Below the pieces are notes generated by a model. The model was not told the origin of the DNA. It did no database searches and worked only from the letters and a program-made list of their open reading frames with translations. Of a DNA stretch of 64,000 bases, positions 1 through 11,197 are shown one piece after another. Position 1 is the stretch's first letter; each line of letters begins with the position of its first letter. This stretch comes from Gymnopus androsaceus JB14 (Eukaryota; Basidiomycota; Agaricomycetes; Agaricales; Omphalotaceae). The position numbers were made by a program, and so were the translations under genes. Location: positions 244,519 to 308,518 of the forward strand of contig ML769429.1 in NCBI GenBank assembly GCA_009733575.1, given 5' to 3'.

Positions 1-205
1 TGTACCTGTACCATCTTTGGAAAGCCTTGATCTGATGGTACGAGCAATGGTCCTGTATTATGGTACCCATAAGCGTATCAATATGGATATGGTGCCGAGC
101 CATAGAAACCTAGTCCGGACTTGTTGAGGAGCCTCAGTAGAGTAATAATGATGATCAAAATGTATCAAAACACATTTACATTTGGCTGCTAGTAAAATGC
201 AAGTT

Positions 206-522
206 AGTCACATTTTTCCGAGCCTCGGCTGCAAGCGGGAAAAAACAAGTTAACTAGACTGAATTGAATAAGTTAGTGAAACAAGTTACTTGCTCACACT
301 CATTCTTCCAAGTCACCTCTACTGCACCGACATGGAAGCATAGCAGGACAGGATAATTCTATCAATCAACCCCACTGCCTGAACACAATCCCACTACAAC
401 CCTCCTTCAATAAGTTGCCTCTGTAGCAACCCCGTTGGCATAGGCGGAGCCCTATATGATTGAGAATATAGTAATGCTAAAATTCACTGGTCCTCAGTCA
501 CATCACTCCGAGCCTCCGCTGC
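206..522 (+). repeat. Direct repeat pair upstream of YR retroelement
   Basis: A 27-bp motif (AGTCACAT, then CCGAGCCTC, then GCTGC) occurs at 206-232 and again at 496-522 in the same orientation with a few mismatches. Ngaro/DIRS-type elements use split direct or inverted repeats rather than LTRs, so these could be part of the left terminal structure of the element that follows. I could not find the matching right-hand copy, so this is only a candidate terminus. Confidence 0.35.
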
Positions 523-623
523 TTCATAACCTCAACAAAAACAATCTGTAGGCCGGGTTGTTACAATCTGTGTCAAAAGGAGGGATTGTGTTCGGGCAGG
601 AGGGTTGGTAAATAGAATTATCC
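351..623. repeat. Imperfect inverted repeat (MITE-like)
   Basis: A 42-bp sequence at 351-392, beginning GGATAATTCTAT and ending GAACACAATCCC, recurs as its reverse complement at 582-623 with a handful of mismatches. The arms enclose about 190 bp without coding potential. The structure could be a small inverted-repeat element inserted in the leader of the YR retroelement, or part of its terminal repeat. No target duplication was recognised. Confidence 0.5.
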
Positions 624-975
624 AGCAGGACAAGTGTGTAGTATTGAACGCCATTGCTATGTAAAAACCCTGCATCCAAGAACCGTTATTTTGAAATTAT
701 TACAAGGACTAATAATTTGCTGGTGAGACTCAGTATGTTGTATCATGTTGAGGCTGTGTGGAAGTATGTAAAGGCAGCCGCGTGATCACATGGAAGCCGC
801 ATTTTCGCGAATAAGGAAACTCGACAGTTCGGGATTTCCCCATGCTTCCTCTCTCTTCTTGACCACCACCTCTCTCTCTTGAAATTTATACTTTTAGTAT
901 AAATCTTCACACCAATTCTCCAAAGCCCTCTCTTCTGGGGACTCGCTACTCCTTGAACCTGGGGCCGGTGCCATC

Positions 976-1758
976 ATGTTGAAGTTGAAGGCCTTCACCA
1001 AGATCCCCATCAAGGAAACCAACTGCTCTGATTTCACCGGCATTGCTATCAACTTCCCTAGGGCAATCCGCAAACACCTCATACCTGAGGGTGAAACAGA
1101 AGTCAGCTCGGAACATGCTCTTGCCATAGCCGAGATGTTCCAGAGCCTCTTTCACATGATCCAGGACCGCGAAGACTTTCACAAATGCTTTGAGATCTAC
1201 AGGGAGTATGTCTGGAGAGTAATCCACTCCTGGCACACATACCCTGAGGACAACATCCGTGTTGATATCTTCCATGCTGCACTCTACCAGCAAATCCTCC
1301 ACGCCCACCTCGCACGCGAAACCAATTGCAGATGCTCTGGACTACAGGGAGGCAACAATGGTGGAGGTGGACAGACCAGCAGTGACCACTCTGCAGGGGG
1401 GAGCAGCTCCTTGAACCAGAACCAATCCTTTCGGAACACCAGAGGGAACCGGAGCAACAGAGGCTCCAGGTCGGATAGCTACCGCAGGAACGACCAGTCG
1501 AAAACAAAAACAGTCAATGCCAAGGACAACAACTGCTGTTACAAATGTGGGGGAGCACACCATCACGGTGACCACAAAGTGTCCTCGTCTGATCACCTCA
1601 TGCAAAGAGGTTGCAACTGGGTCAATGCCCAAGGGAGATGCTACTGCATTGGTTTCAATGGGCTCAGCGGGTGTTCCTATGGCAAGGACTGCAAGTATGA
1701 ACACCATTGCGGTCATTGTGGCTCCATCGAGCACAATGGCCAAAACCATAGAGGCTGA
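976..1758 (+). CDS. Gag-like nucleic-acid-binding protein of YR retroelement
   Basis: The 260-residue product has an alpha-helical N-terminal half (about residues 1-120), a Gly/Ser/Asn/Arg-rich basic linker (about 125-180) and a Cys/His-rich C-terminus. That end shows a CYKCGGAHHHGDH knuckle followed by a CCCH-like cluster (C-x7-C-x5-C-x3-H) and a CGHCGSIEHNGQNH knuckle, as expected for a retroelement Gag that packages RNA. The ATG at 976 is the first in frame. The end overlaps the start of the pol frame (from 1517) in another frame, so pol may be made by frameshifting or splicing. No break is visible. Confidence 0.65.
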   Translation: MLKLKAFTKIPIKETNCSDFTGIAINFPRAIRKHLIPEGETEVSSEHALAIAEMFQSLFHMIQDREDFHKCFEIYREYVWRVIHSWHTYPEDNIRVDIFHAALYQQILHAHLARETNCRCSGLQGGNNGGGGQTSSDHSAGGSSSLNQNQSFRNTRGNRSNRGSRSDSYRRNDQSKTKTVNAKDNNCCYKCGGAHHHGDHKVSSSDHLMQRGCNWVNAQGRCYCIGFNGLSGCSYGKDCKYEHHCGHCGSIEHNGQNHRG

Positions 1759-3703
1759 GATCACAGGCCAATTGGCACCCATCCACATTAATACTCCTCC
1801 TTCTGCTCTGCCTTCACCGATTCCGATCCCCACCCCACCTGCACCTAACCTAGACCTCTCAATCGACTTCCCAATCACCACAAGACTGATTCCCGAACAA
1901 TGGACTATCGCCCTGCGCAACGCAGGCATTCTCGAGAAGTATGCACACATCCCTATTGGCTTGTCCGAAGGCTTCCTTATCGGTGTAGAAAATTACACGC
2001 TGTCCTTGACATCCACACCACCTAACCACCACATTGGGGAAACCAAACTCGGAGTAGCACAAGCGAAATTTGCAGACGAGATTGCACTTGGACGACTCTC
2101 TCCCGGGTTCCACCCCGATGACTTACAGGCCAAGCTTGGCAACTTCTGAACCGCTCCAATTGCAGTAATACAACAGAAACCAGGAAAATACCGCATCATC
2201 ATCAACCACTCATACCCAAAACGCGATTTCCCCTCTACCCTAGACAGCTTCAACCCCCACCTTGAGCTGAAGAACACTGGCGATACCTCGTGTACATTGA
2301 CCACCCCACCTACCGCTCCCATCTCGATTGACCCGAATGACACCTCCATTAACTCCCTCATCGATGCGGATGACTACCCATGTGACTGGGGCACATTCAG
2401 CGACTGTTTTCTGCTTGTAGCAGATGCACCAGAGGGTCAGTTTCACCTCGCACAACCATTGTTATTACCAGACCACAAGCTAACTAATCTAACCTCCTGT
2501 ACAGGCTCCCAGGTTGCAGTTTTCAATGTAGACACAGCCTTCTGCAACATTCCACTGCATCGCACTGTACGGCGCTTTGTAGCCATCATGCTCGATGGAC
2601 TTGTCCACCTAGACCTGGCCCTCAACTTCGGCAAATGCTCTGCACCAGGCATCTGGGGTAACGTAGCTGATGCCATGGTTGAAATCTATCTTCACCATGG
2701 CATAGATGCAGTCCTCAAATGGGTTGACGATTTCCTGTTCTTTCGCTACCCTACCCACCAGAACCCAGATGGCTCCTACTCCTACGCGTACAGTGAATCT
2801 CTCATCTGGGACATTGCCGCCACTCTGGGCTGGCCTTGGGCAGAAAACAAATTCTTCCCTTTTTCCTCCATCTTTCAGTACATCGGTTTTCTATGGTCCC
2901 TCCTTGACCGAACGGTGCAGTTACCTGAGGACAAGAAAGCCGCATATCTTGAATGTCTACGCTCTTGACTCACAGCCGACAAGATGAAGCTTGAGGACAC
3001 CCTCACCCTCATTGGCACACTCAACCATGTCTGCCTCGTAGCTCCAGCAGGCAGGGGATACATGGTGAACCTTTACAACCTCAGTGCCTCCTTCAAGGAT
3101 CCGAAATCCGCTTCCTTCATGCCTCACACCATCACCGCAACCCTTTGTGAGGACCTGGAATGGTGGGGGACCCAACTGCAACTCCCCTTCCTGGGTCTCC
3201 ATATACTCTGACCACCTCCACAATCCCCCATTGAAATCTTCGTAGATGCTTCCACATCATGGGGCATTGGTCTGTTCATTGATGGTCACTGGCTAGCCTG
3301 GGAATTCAAACTGGGTTGGCGTTCACCAGGGCAACACATCAGCTGGGGTGAAATGGTTGCTGTAGAGCTATGCGTCCGCACCCTCATCTCTTCGGAATTC
3401 CGAAACATCCATGTTCGTATTTGATCCAATAACGAGGGTGTAGTTGGAGCTCTCCGCAAAGGCAACTCTCGCAGATCGGAGCAGAACCTCATCCTACGCA
3501 AAATCGTCGAACTCATGCAGGAACATTCGATCTGGGTCGACTGCAACTGGATACCCACAAAGGACAACCCAGCAAATGGGCCTTCCCGCGGCGAATTCCC
3601 TCCCTGGAAGCTCCTGCACGCACACCCACCAGTGATACCTAGACATCTCAAACCGTATATCAACCTCGCTGTCACTGCCAACAATCCATGTATACGTTCC
3701 TAG
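1517..3703 (+). pseudogene. RT-RNase H polyprotein of YR retroelement, four nonsense codons
   Basis: A single reading frame runs from about 1517 to the TAG at 3701, interrupted only by TGA at 2147, 2966, 3209 and 3422. RT motifs include KYRIIINHSYP, NVDTAFCNIP and the catalytic KWVDDF, with RNase H motifs IFVDASTSWG, a catalytic Glu in GEMVAVEL, and CNWIPTKDNPANGPSR. The absence of frameshifts, with stops only of the TGA type, fits recent decay by C-to-T change. A 69-nt segment at 2436-2504 looks like a spliceosomal intron (GTCAGT..ACAG, with a CTAAC branch-like site) and falls between conserved RT blocks. The copy cannot make full-length enzyme unless the stops are suppressed. Confidence 0.8.
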
Positions 3704-3996
3704 TTTCCCTACGTACAGTAATAATCCTAGCGTGCTCCTACCATTCCATGACCAGTAGTAATCTAACGACTACCTACCATACCAGCATCACACCTTACTT
3801 AATCGCTAAATTTCTGTACACTATGCACTCCAAAATTATCAATAATTGCAGACATTGATAACCTGACTAACCATTTCGAATCCTCTGGCAAAATCCAAAG
3901 GCCACCATGACTCACACATGATAAATTCGTCCCTCTTCCCAAACCACCACTTGAATACCACCAAAAGCAGACCAACACACCATCTTCCTCTTAGCC

Positions 3997-5376
3997 ATGT
4001 CTCACAGAACACGCAACCGTTCCACTCGCCAAGCCCCGCTGGCTTATACCTCCCCTTCCACCATCCAAATCGCAGTTGAAGGACAAACACGCGAGTTCAC
4101 AAACCACAAACTTCCTTTCGGCAATGCCCACAGTCCCAGTCTAACTCGCTACCATGGATCCCAGATCCCCAACCTCTCGGAGAATTCTCCTCCTTTCACT
4201 AACCGTAGAGTCCCGTTCAGCAATTCGAATAGCCACGCTGCAAACGCGGTCTCCTCCTCCACACAACTCTCCGCAGATGCCAGAGCTACGCTAAACGCGT
4301 CCGTCAAAGATAGCACCCTCGTCCGTAAACACAACTACGTTCAGAAGTTTCTGAACTGGGCGGCCACAGAGAAACTCACTCCAAACGAGATACTCCCAGC
4401 CTCCGAGATCATCCTGAGCAACTACACCGCCACTTTCGCTGGTCGCACAGCAGGAGGTACGGCCCGTGCCCACATCTCAGCTGTCAAAAGCTGGACAATA
4501 CATAAAGGTCACCCTTGGCTGGGTGGTGACCAGCTAAACTCGATCCTCAATGGAGTCGAGCGCAGAGCTCCTCCCAGTTCCTTCAGAACCCCTCAAGCCC
4601 CCGTAAAGGAAAGCCACCTCGAACTCCTCTATGCACACATGAACCTAGACGGAGATGACGGCAAGGAACTTGCCATTGTTGCAGCAGCAGCCATGATGTT
4701 CTATGGCCAACTCCGTGCGGGCGAAGTCCTCCCTGACACCCCTGACGTCTCTCGCTACAATCCTCAAGAACAGCCTCTGGTATCTGACCTCGGCAAACCA
4801 AATGACCAAGGGACGTGCTCTCTCAGGCTACCTAGCACCAAGACAAGCAGGAACAGGGGCGAATCTGCCTCCATAGCTGCTCAAGTCTCCATCGCCTGTC
4901 CACTAATCACTATGGAAAAACATATCAGATTCAATCGTCTAGTGCCAGGCGACCCCCTCTTTGCTTATCGCGACCAGCAAGACATCCTCCATTGCCTGAC
5001 TTGCTCCGAAGTGGTCAATTGCTGCAATGAAATCTGGGGTCCCAGAGACGTTCCCAAAATTTCGGGCCACTGCTTCAGGATCGGTGGGACCACTCACTAC
5101 CTGTGCAGAGGTGTCCCTCCTGACGTCGTTAAAGCCCTCAGATGTTGGAAATCAGATGCCTTTCTGGCTTACTGGAGGGACCTAGACTCACTCGCCTCCT
5201 ACACCTACACAGATTCCACATGCAGGAGAACTACCGCTCCCATCTCTATGCTGACCGTCTGTAGACCAAGTAGTCCCGTTTCCAAGTACCTCCATTCAAT
5301 AACTATTTACACCACCAACATCCTTATGATACCAATAGCCTCAGACTACCTATCCCGACCGCCACTACAACCCTAA
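3997..5376 (+). CDS. Tyrosine recombinase of DIRS/Ngaro-like element
   Basis: An intact 459-residue protein. The N-terminal 90 residues are low-complexity; a SAM-like core-binding domain follows (about residues 90-195), then a catalytic domain with the first Arg in YGQLRAGEVLP, the box-II signature HCFRIGGTTHYLC (H-x-x-R), a Trp in LRCWKSD and the likely nucleophile Tyr in FLAYWRD. Family members integrate the circular or linear cDNA by site-specific recombination. The start at 3997 is the first ATG after a gap of about 290 bp from the RNase H stop. This is the only undamaged pol module of the element, so it could still be expressed. Confidence 0.85.
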   Translation: MSHRTRNRSTRQAPLAYTSPSTIQIAVEGQTREFTNHKLPFGNAHSPSLTRYHGSQIPNLSENSPPFTNRRVPFSNSNSHAANAVSSSTQLSADARATLNASVKDSTLVRKHNYVQKFLNWAATEKLTPNEILPASEIILSNYTATFAGRTAGGTARAHISAVKSWTIHKGHPWLGGDQLNSILNGVERRAPPSSFRTPQAPVKESHLELLYAHMNLDGDDGKELAIVAAAAMMFYGQLRAGEVLPDTPDVSRYNPQEQPLVSDLGKPNDQGTCSLRLPSTKTSRNRGESASIAAQVSIACPLITMEKHIRFNRLVPGDPLFAYRDQQDILHCLTCSEVVNCCNEIWGPRDVPKISGHCFRIGGTTHYLCRGVPPDVVKALRCWKSDAFLAYWRDLDSLASYTYTDSTCRRTTAPISMLTVCRPSSPVSKYLHSITIYTTNILMIPIASDYLSRPPLQP

Positions 5377-5563
5377 CCGCACTCGTTCATGTACCCACTT
5401 CATTGTCCCTTATTTACTAAATTCATTTCTTTGCACTCTGAACTTCAGTTATCTCAGTTCGCCAGGGCTTGGGCTTTGCCCCTGTGGGTTTGTCATACAC
5501 GTCTGATGCGCCTCTGGCTTCTTCAAGTGGGTTCTCATACTTGTATCCTCCGCACCCCCAGGT

Positions 5564-5625
5564 GGGATTATTATCCCGTCAATTCGGAATAAGATTTCTG
5601 TTTGGCTGGAATAATAATTCCGTCA
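5564..5625. repeat. Paired short palindromes in 3' region of YR element
   Basis: Two similar short palindromes, GGGATTATTATCCCGTCA (5564-5581) and GGAATAATAATTCCGTCA (5608-5625), lie 27 bp apart just downstream of the recombinase gene. Each can fold on itself and each is followed by CGTCA. They may be recombination, termination or replication signals of the element; the role is inferred from position only. Confidence 0.4.
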
Positions 5626-7040
5626 GCCTTAGCCCGTCACATATCATCAGTAGATGATATGCCTTGGGAAAACCTGAACCAACGAACCTGTATCGCGAAA
5701 GATGAAAATGAACTAACTGGTAGTGTGACGCGGTATGAGGTGGTATAGCATTCACAGCATTTACACCATCATACCGTTTACACGGATCGGGTTTTGCTGA
5801 TGTGGTCTTGAAGAACTGACGGACACACTACTGAAATAAGATGGATCACTCGGGAGAAGATGCACAAACGGTGCAACGCCAGTCGAGTGGAAGATGTAGA
5901 TGATCATTTAGGTTGATGGGACAGAGAAAGATGAACAATTTGCCTGATATGGTCATTGGGGATGCTGGAAGTCCAATGGCAAAGATTCAGTAAGCTGGCG
6001 CCATAAGTACTTAATCTGTTCATTTTTATTGAAATCTGTTGCAGTACTACTTAGTGTTGGGGAGCTTGAGAAACTTGAGCTGTGATAGATCTTAGGAGTG
6101 CAGGATGTGAACGATCATGCGATGGCAGAAGGGTGAGACTGACTCATGAGTCAGCTTAAGAGAAGGCCAAGGAGAGAATCATTTTGGCGACAATGGCTTT
6201 AGTCTTTAGAGCTAGATATGATGAGACACTAGATGGGGCTGAATTTATCAGATATATGCCAGACTGCGGAGAATCTAGAGAACTGCACAATGCACACAGT
6301 CACAGTCTGTGCAGTCTTAAAGCACACTTGGAGCTCTTAACCATGCAATGTCATTGTCAACACGTCTTCATTTCCAGGTCCCTTAAGAGAAGTTTGAAGG
6401 TCTAATTTGAGAAGAGGTGAGATTTCGGATTCAAGCTTTTTCATTTCTGGGATGTAAGAAGATCTAAAAAAGATACACCCGCTTTGATAGTTGCAAAGTG
6501 AGTGTGCCACTTCCAGGTGGTCAAGGTCAAGTAATTGCATTAACCAACATAGTTTTACTAATTTTTTTCATCACTTGCATTCTTAGGAGTTGTGATATAT
6601 GCCCAAGCATCCCGCTTGAAGTTTGAACCGGTCCTTGAGGAGTAGCCACTCGCTTCTCCCGTTACCTATACACACTACAGTTTGTCAGTTAATAGTAAGA
6701 GAGCTGTGGCCGTAGGTCCGATGTAAGCGGTACAGACAGGAGGGACAGTAGATCATGGATGGATAGGTCGTAACGTGGCTTTTACACAGGTCATTGCTGG
6801 TTTACTTCAAGAAGGAGTTCTTTACGACAGGCCTTAATCACATCCCTGCTGTTGCAATTGCATTGTGTAAACTGAATTTCATGTCTAATTCTTGTAAAAA
6901 TGTGCCACCCGACCTCAATTTGCTGTATGTATTTACTTTCACACATCCGGCAATTTCTTATCTTTTATTCTTGTATGCTCAGTGTCGGTCCTGCAGTGCG
7001 TCTCGGTTTCAAGACTTCTCTAGGGAAACTGAAATCTAAC
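5626..7040. other. No recognisable gene; one hairpin-family end
   Basis: I see no gene here. The motif GGGTTTTGCTGATG at about 5789-5802 matches the right terminus of the CATCAGC hairpin family described below. Just inside it a small inverted repeat (CGGTATGAGGTG against CACCATCATACCG) resembles the interiors of that family. No matching left terminus is visible, so this looks like a truncated copy. The rest is anonymous, moderately AT-rich sequence. Confidence 0.4.
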
Positions 7041-7045
7041 AACAG

Positions 7046-8580
7046 TTGCTTGAGTCGCTTTTGAGTTGGTGCCTTTATGGGATGCTCATTGTCCAGCTTT
7101 GTATGTTTCATCTTTATTCTCATATACATGCACTAATGAAGGAATAGATATTTATTTCCTCGGCTCGTTCAAAGATGGATATAAAGTCAAATTCACTGGT
7201 AAGGTCAGAATTCATCTGGAAAAGATCAACCATTTAGTTGGAACAGTTTATGGCCTTTTTGCAATTGACACTTGGCATACTGTGGCCATCACCTCCATTG
7301 CTTGGTCTTTTTTAGTGTCGGGCTGGGGAGATCCTAATTCCTTGCAATTCACCGGATGGGGATTCGCCTTGCTTCCGCTTATAAGTGGCCTAAGTATGTA
7401 ATTGAAACTAGCTCTGGAGATGTTGCTGATAGAATCTTCACCATCGCAGGTTCTACATGGGTACAATTTTTTTTTGCTTGGAGAATATACATCCTTGGAC
7501 AGGGAAGCTATCACTTTGTATGGAAGATTATAGTCACCATCATCTGTACTGTAAGCCTTTCTGAAACTATCATCGACCTCAAACCAACATATTGCTCCTA
7601 GGTGTCTCTTGCACAAGGAATTGCAGGCGCGATTAGTGGAATCAAGGTCTGCAAAGTGTAATGGTTATTTCTGTGGTTTAATTTCTGAAAATAAATTGAT
7701 AGTTTCTTTCCATTAATGATATCCAGAAGTTCAATCTCATTTACGGCCCTGCTGCAACATGGCTTGCGGCATCTGCAGCTGCGGATGTTATGATAGCTGT
7801 TAGCATGGTCATTCTTGTAAGTCCACAGTGTTATTGTTCGTGGGGAATCAGTGAAGTAATGATATAAATACCTGCAGCTATTATCTGCAAAGAAAAGAAT
7901 TAAGAATCTCAACACAAACACTGAGGCTGTGCTTACTCGTCTTATCCATCTCACTGTCAAGACTGGCGCCGTTACAGCTATAACTGCAGTGGTTGATCTC
8001 GGAGTCTTCCTTGGCCAGCCCCAAACAAACTTATATCTTCTTATGTGAGTTTTACCCTCTTTTATTTATTTTGATTTGATTTGTTTGTGGACAATATGTG
8101 CAATTCATTCAAATAGGTCACTCATTCTTGGAAAACGTAAGTCTTTGAGCCCTATCCTATCTATAAGCTGAGAACCAGCCCACATTTCCAGTTTACACTA
8201 ATACACTCTATGCCACCCTGAACTCACGTGCACAATCAGCTCATATCTTAAATCCGGGTGGCTCTCAGCTCCCTGTCATTCACATTAATCATAGTACAAC
8301 CACTGAAGTCTGTGATTCTGATTGCAACTTCAATGGTGCAAAAGTTGTAGGTTTCCTCATTAATATCATCCGCAAGTTATTGAATGGAAGTTTCACGTGT
8401 CTGCAAAATGTTCTATAGCATCTCGGCCTTGAAAGATCTTCAGCGCCTCTGCAAACTTTTAGTCACCATTCCTCACCTGGGCAAAACATTGTTGGTCGAA
8501 ATGGTGTTCAGCCTGTTGTCAATGAAGAAAATGCGGCAGACAGTGTGTCCACAACTGTTGGAGGTCTGGAATGGAGATAA
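7046..8580 (+). CDS. DUF6534-like multi-pass membrane protein, 5' end unresolved
   Basis: Spliced exons encode segments typical of basidiomycete DUF6534 proteins: LLSWCLYGMLIVQL, then TVYGLFAIDTWHTV, FTGWGFALLPLISGL, VQFFFAWRIYILG, the hydrophobic YGPAATWLAASAAADVMIA, RLIHLTVKTGAVTAITAVVD, and LYTNTLYATLNSR near the C-terminus. Introns are 40-65 nt with GT..AG ends. The last exon seems to end at the TAA at 8578-8580 after GGLEWR. The family is predicted to have about seven membrane helices and no established biochemical role. The first exon is unclear: an acceptor-like CAG ends at 7045 and an upstream start was not found, so the gene may be 5'-truncated or have a missed first exon. Confidence 0.7.
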
Positions 8581-8811
8581 GATTCATGACAAGTTGTAGT
8601 TTTCCAATAATGCCCTTGCAATTTCCCACTCAGTTGGGCAGAGGAATTTCTGATGACATTGGCCTGCAATAACAGGATGGAGTCGCTCCAGTAGATGGAC
8701 CCTTTAAACTACTTTTTTTGTACATTGTGTGTGTAATTTCTTACCTTATATATCTGAATACTGTAAGTAGTGCTTTTGCAGTACTTAGTTTCCTTTCTAT
8801 TTCCAGTTCTT

Positions 8812-8929
8812 CATCAGCAAACCCTGGATGATCCCATAGTAGGGTCCCCATATATAGAGCACTCTACAGAACTATAGATTGCTATAGATTGTTATAGGTC
8901 CTATAGCTTTCAAACAGGTTTTGCTGATG
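8812..8929. mobile_element. CATCAGC-family hairpin element (118 bp)
   Basis: Left end CATCAGCAAACCCTG (8812-8826) is the inverted complement of CAGGTTTTGCTGATG at 8915-8929, with one mismatch. The dinucleotide TT flanks both ends, consistent with a 2-bp target duplication. The interior contains CCATAGTAGGGTCCCC (8834-8849) and CTATAGATTGCTATAG (8872-8887), so the repeated word in this copy is CTATAG. It has no coding capacity and would be non-autonomous. Confidence 0.75.
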
Positions 8930-9608
8930 TTAAGTACTTGAGCTTTTCAAATATTGTCTGTATTATAGCTACTGTAACTTCACCATCCACTTGCTGACAA
9001 CTTAGTACAATCTTCGCATCTGCTTAACATAGTCATTTATTGTCTCCCTGGAAACAAACAACTTGCACACTATTGCCACAGGTTGAGTGAATCTGAGGTC
9101 ACAGGTGTACACCAACCCTTTTCATACGGCAATAATGAAATGGAACAGGAGTAGGTTGAAACTCCCCCAATGAGATTGCGATCAGAGACATTTAAGAATG
9201 TTAGTTCAAGCCCTTTGCTTCTGAGTAGTTACCTGAACTAAGACCATTTCTGATAATGAGACAAAGATGAGATGAGAGTAAAAAATTGGAATTACAAGGG
9301 AGGTTATGAAGAGAGTAAAGGGGAAAAACAGGAACATGAAGGGAAGACAATGTGAGGAAAATTTTAATGTGAGATTGTCAAGTCCATGCAACCCAGAGTG
9401 GAGCAGCCAAGGTATTGGATTGGAATGGTCTGGAAGGGTTCTGGGTTGGACCTTGTGAGGAATGGGACTTGGTGAAGCTATTTGTAAGGTGTCCTGAGAG
9501 GAAAATAGTAGGTTAGTGCCTAAGCTAAGTCAAGGCAGTAGAACCAAGGGCATAGCCAAGGTTTGGCCAAGATTGCTTGGCTGTATCGGCTTAGTAATAC
9601 ATAGCTTG
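8930..9608. other. Intergenic sequence, nothing recognised
   Basis: No gene, terminal repeat or RNA gene was recognised here. Short open frames lack similarity to anything I know and codon structure is weak. Confidence 0.4.
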
Positions 9609-9758
9609 GCCGCAGGTGGTGAAACCCGCGGGTACCCGCAGTTACATCTGCCAACATACCTGCGGGTTTTTGGCACCTGCAGATACAGGTATGCATGGGT
9701 ACAGGTATGAGTTTTGATGGAATTGCAGGTACCCGTGGGCTACCTGCACTACCCACTG
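9609..9758. repeat. Hairpin of repeated GGGTACC(C/T)GC words
   Basis: The left half contains CCCGCGGGTACCCGC and the right half GCAGGTACCCGTGGGCTACC, which pair imperfectly over about 35 bp. Between them the words CAGGT, GGGTACC and CCTGC recur many times. The architecture (a self-complementary short element built from one recurring word) resembles the CATCAGC family, but the termini differ. Exact ends and target duplication are not resolved. Confidence 0.5.
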
Positions 9759-9871
9759 ATGCTTGATATTAATTAAATTTTAATAGAGATGTCATTTTAC
9801 ATTATAAGTATGTCTTAGTACTTACTAGTATCAGGATTAGTATCAGTAATTGACTCTAATAATAAGAACTA

Positions 9872-10133
9872 CTGTACCATTTTGATCAATTCAGCAGGCC
9901 CTTGTGACCATGACTGACCTGACAAAATTTTGGATTTGGCACTATGCGGCTCTGCCGCATGACCCTAGCAAATGTTCGGCATTTTAGACCCGAAATTTGG
10001 GTTTTGTGAGGTAATTTTGGGCATGTCATGCCAAAAAAAATTGGCACTTTAAAGTGACCTGTGACCTAGTCAATATCGGCACGTAAGAAGGCCTCCGTGA
10101 CCCGTGACTGCCAAATCGATTGAAATGGTACAG
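9872..10133. mobile_element. TA-flanked MITE, CTGTACCATTT termini
   Basis: Terminal CTGTACCATTT at 9872 is matched by AAATGGTACAG ending at 10133, and TA flanks both ends (9870-9871, 10134-10135), as for Tc1/mariner-type MITEs. The 262-bp interior repeats GTGAC and AAATTTTGG-like words. A second copy lies at 12254-12516. Confidence 0.7.
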
Positions 10134-10639
10134 TACTTTAAAGCATCATTCAACATGAAAATAACCACTAAAATGGTTATAATATTTTGACCCTAAGAGC
10201 CTCTGGACCCCCCTCCCCCCTATCATGATATGGGTGCTTAAATTTCTACATACCCCTTGGTGACAAAACTTGGAACAGGAAGTCATTCAAAGGGTGGTTA
10301 CCAAACTCTTTATCAGAGGGGTAGTGAGTAGGTAAGTGAATCTGAATTCGTTGTTAATTGTGTTGGAGAGTACTCCACCTGATAGGAACAGCTTTGACAT
10401 TTCCTTTTCAGTTGCTTCTACTTATTGATTTTTCCAACTCCTGATTCCGTGCTTACTATGCCAATCACATGATCAGCATATATACCTACAATACCATTGT
10501 CTGACTCCCTCAGTTGTCCCACTACCAAGTGTCCAACTGAGATTCTATTTACCTAACAGATTATGAGACTGGACTCTAGAGCTTAAAGGACACCATAGAA
10601 TACTCTAGAAAACAACCACAATTACTACCAGGATTCCAA

Positions 10640-11080
10640 TGTTCCTGTTAGGAAACTCACCCCTAAACATGCCATCATTCCCTGAAGCTTCTCAGCTATT
10701 GGGACAGGATACCTGGAGTCTGAAGAGCATTCAAGGATTGTGTTGACCTAAATGTGCAGGTCAGAAGGCTCAAAGGGTACCTTGAGGGAACTATCTCTAG
10801 ACCAACATTGGCAACATATATCTATGCCACTCAAACCTCATCTCCCAATGACAGCCAATTTCCCTCTCCCAGCAAATGGTTGCAGCAAGACTGCATGATC
10901 ACCTCAAACATCTACCTCAATTGCATGAATCCAATTGGTACCAAGACACTAGTCTCAAATGGGATGACTCGGCTCACAAGACCACAATGCAAGCACACAA
11001 GAAGAAGATGAAGGATCTACTGAAGATGCAAATCTAAGAGTACTTTGCCTTAGTAGTCCTCAATATACAAGTATGATATT
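10640..11080 (+). pseudogene. Degenerate Copia gag fragment
   Basis: In the forward direction the sequence resembles the N-terminal half of a fungal Copia Gag (UBN2/retrotran_gag type): a SQLLGQDTW-like segment near 10690, LKGYLEGTISRP near 10760, KWLQQDCMITSNIYL, then NPIGTKTLVSNGMT. The match needs frame changes and stops soon after 11000. It has no LTR or downstream protease. It is judged an old gag relic; its relation to the two Copia families in this window is unclear. Confidence 0.45.
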
Positions 11081-11197
11081 CATACAAGGGTGAACTATGG
11101 CAGTGTTGGCAAGTGCATCTCCATAAACCTGTCCACTTCACCTTCTAGATGATGTATAGGGATATGCTTCACATTCTCTGCATGCCACTCAAGAATT

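Larger units (their letters stand above)
976..5376 (+). mobile_element. DIRS/Ngaro-like tyrosine-recombinase retroelement
   Basis: Three coding modules lie in the order zinc-finger Gag-like protein, reverse transcriptase plus RNase H, and tyrosine recombinase. RT-RH with a YR integrase and no DDE integrase defines the DIRS order; no methyltransferase domain was seen between RNase H and the recombinase, which favours a Ngaro-like over a DIRS1-like element. The outer termini are not resolved; the element may reach about 200 on the left and 5.7 kb on the right. The pol frame carries four in-frame TGA codons but no frameshift, while the recombinase is intact, so this copy is not autonomous. Confidence 0.8.
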
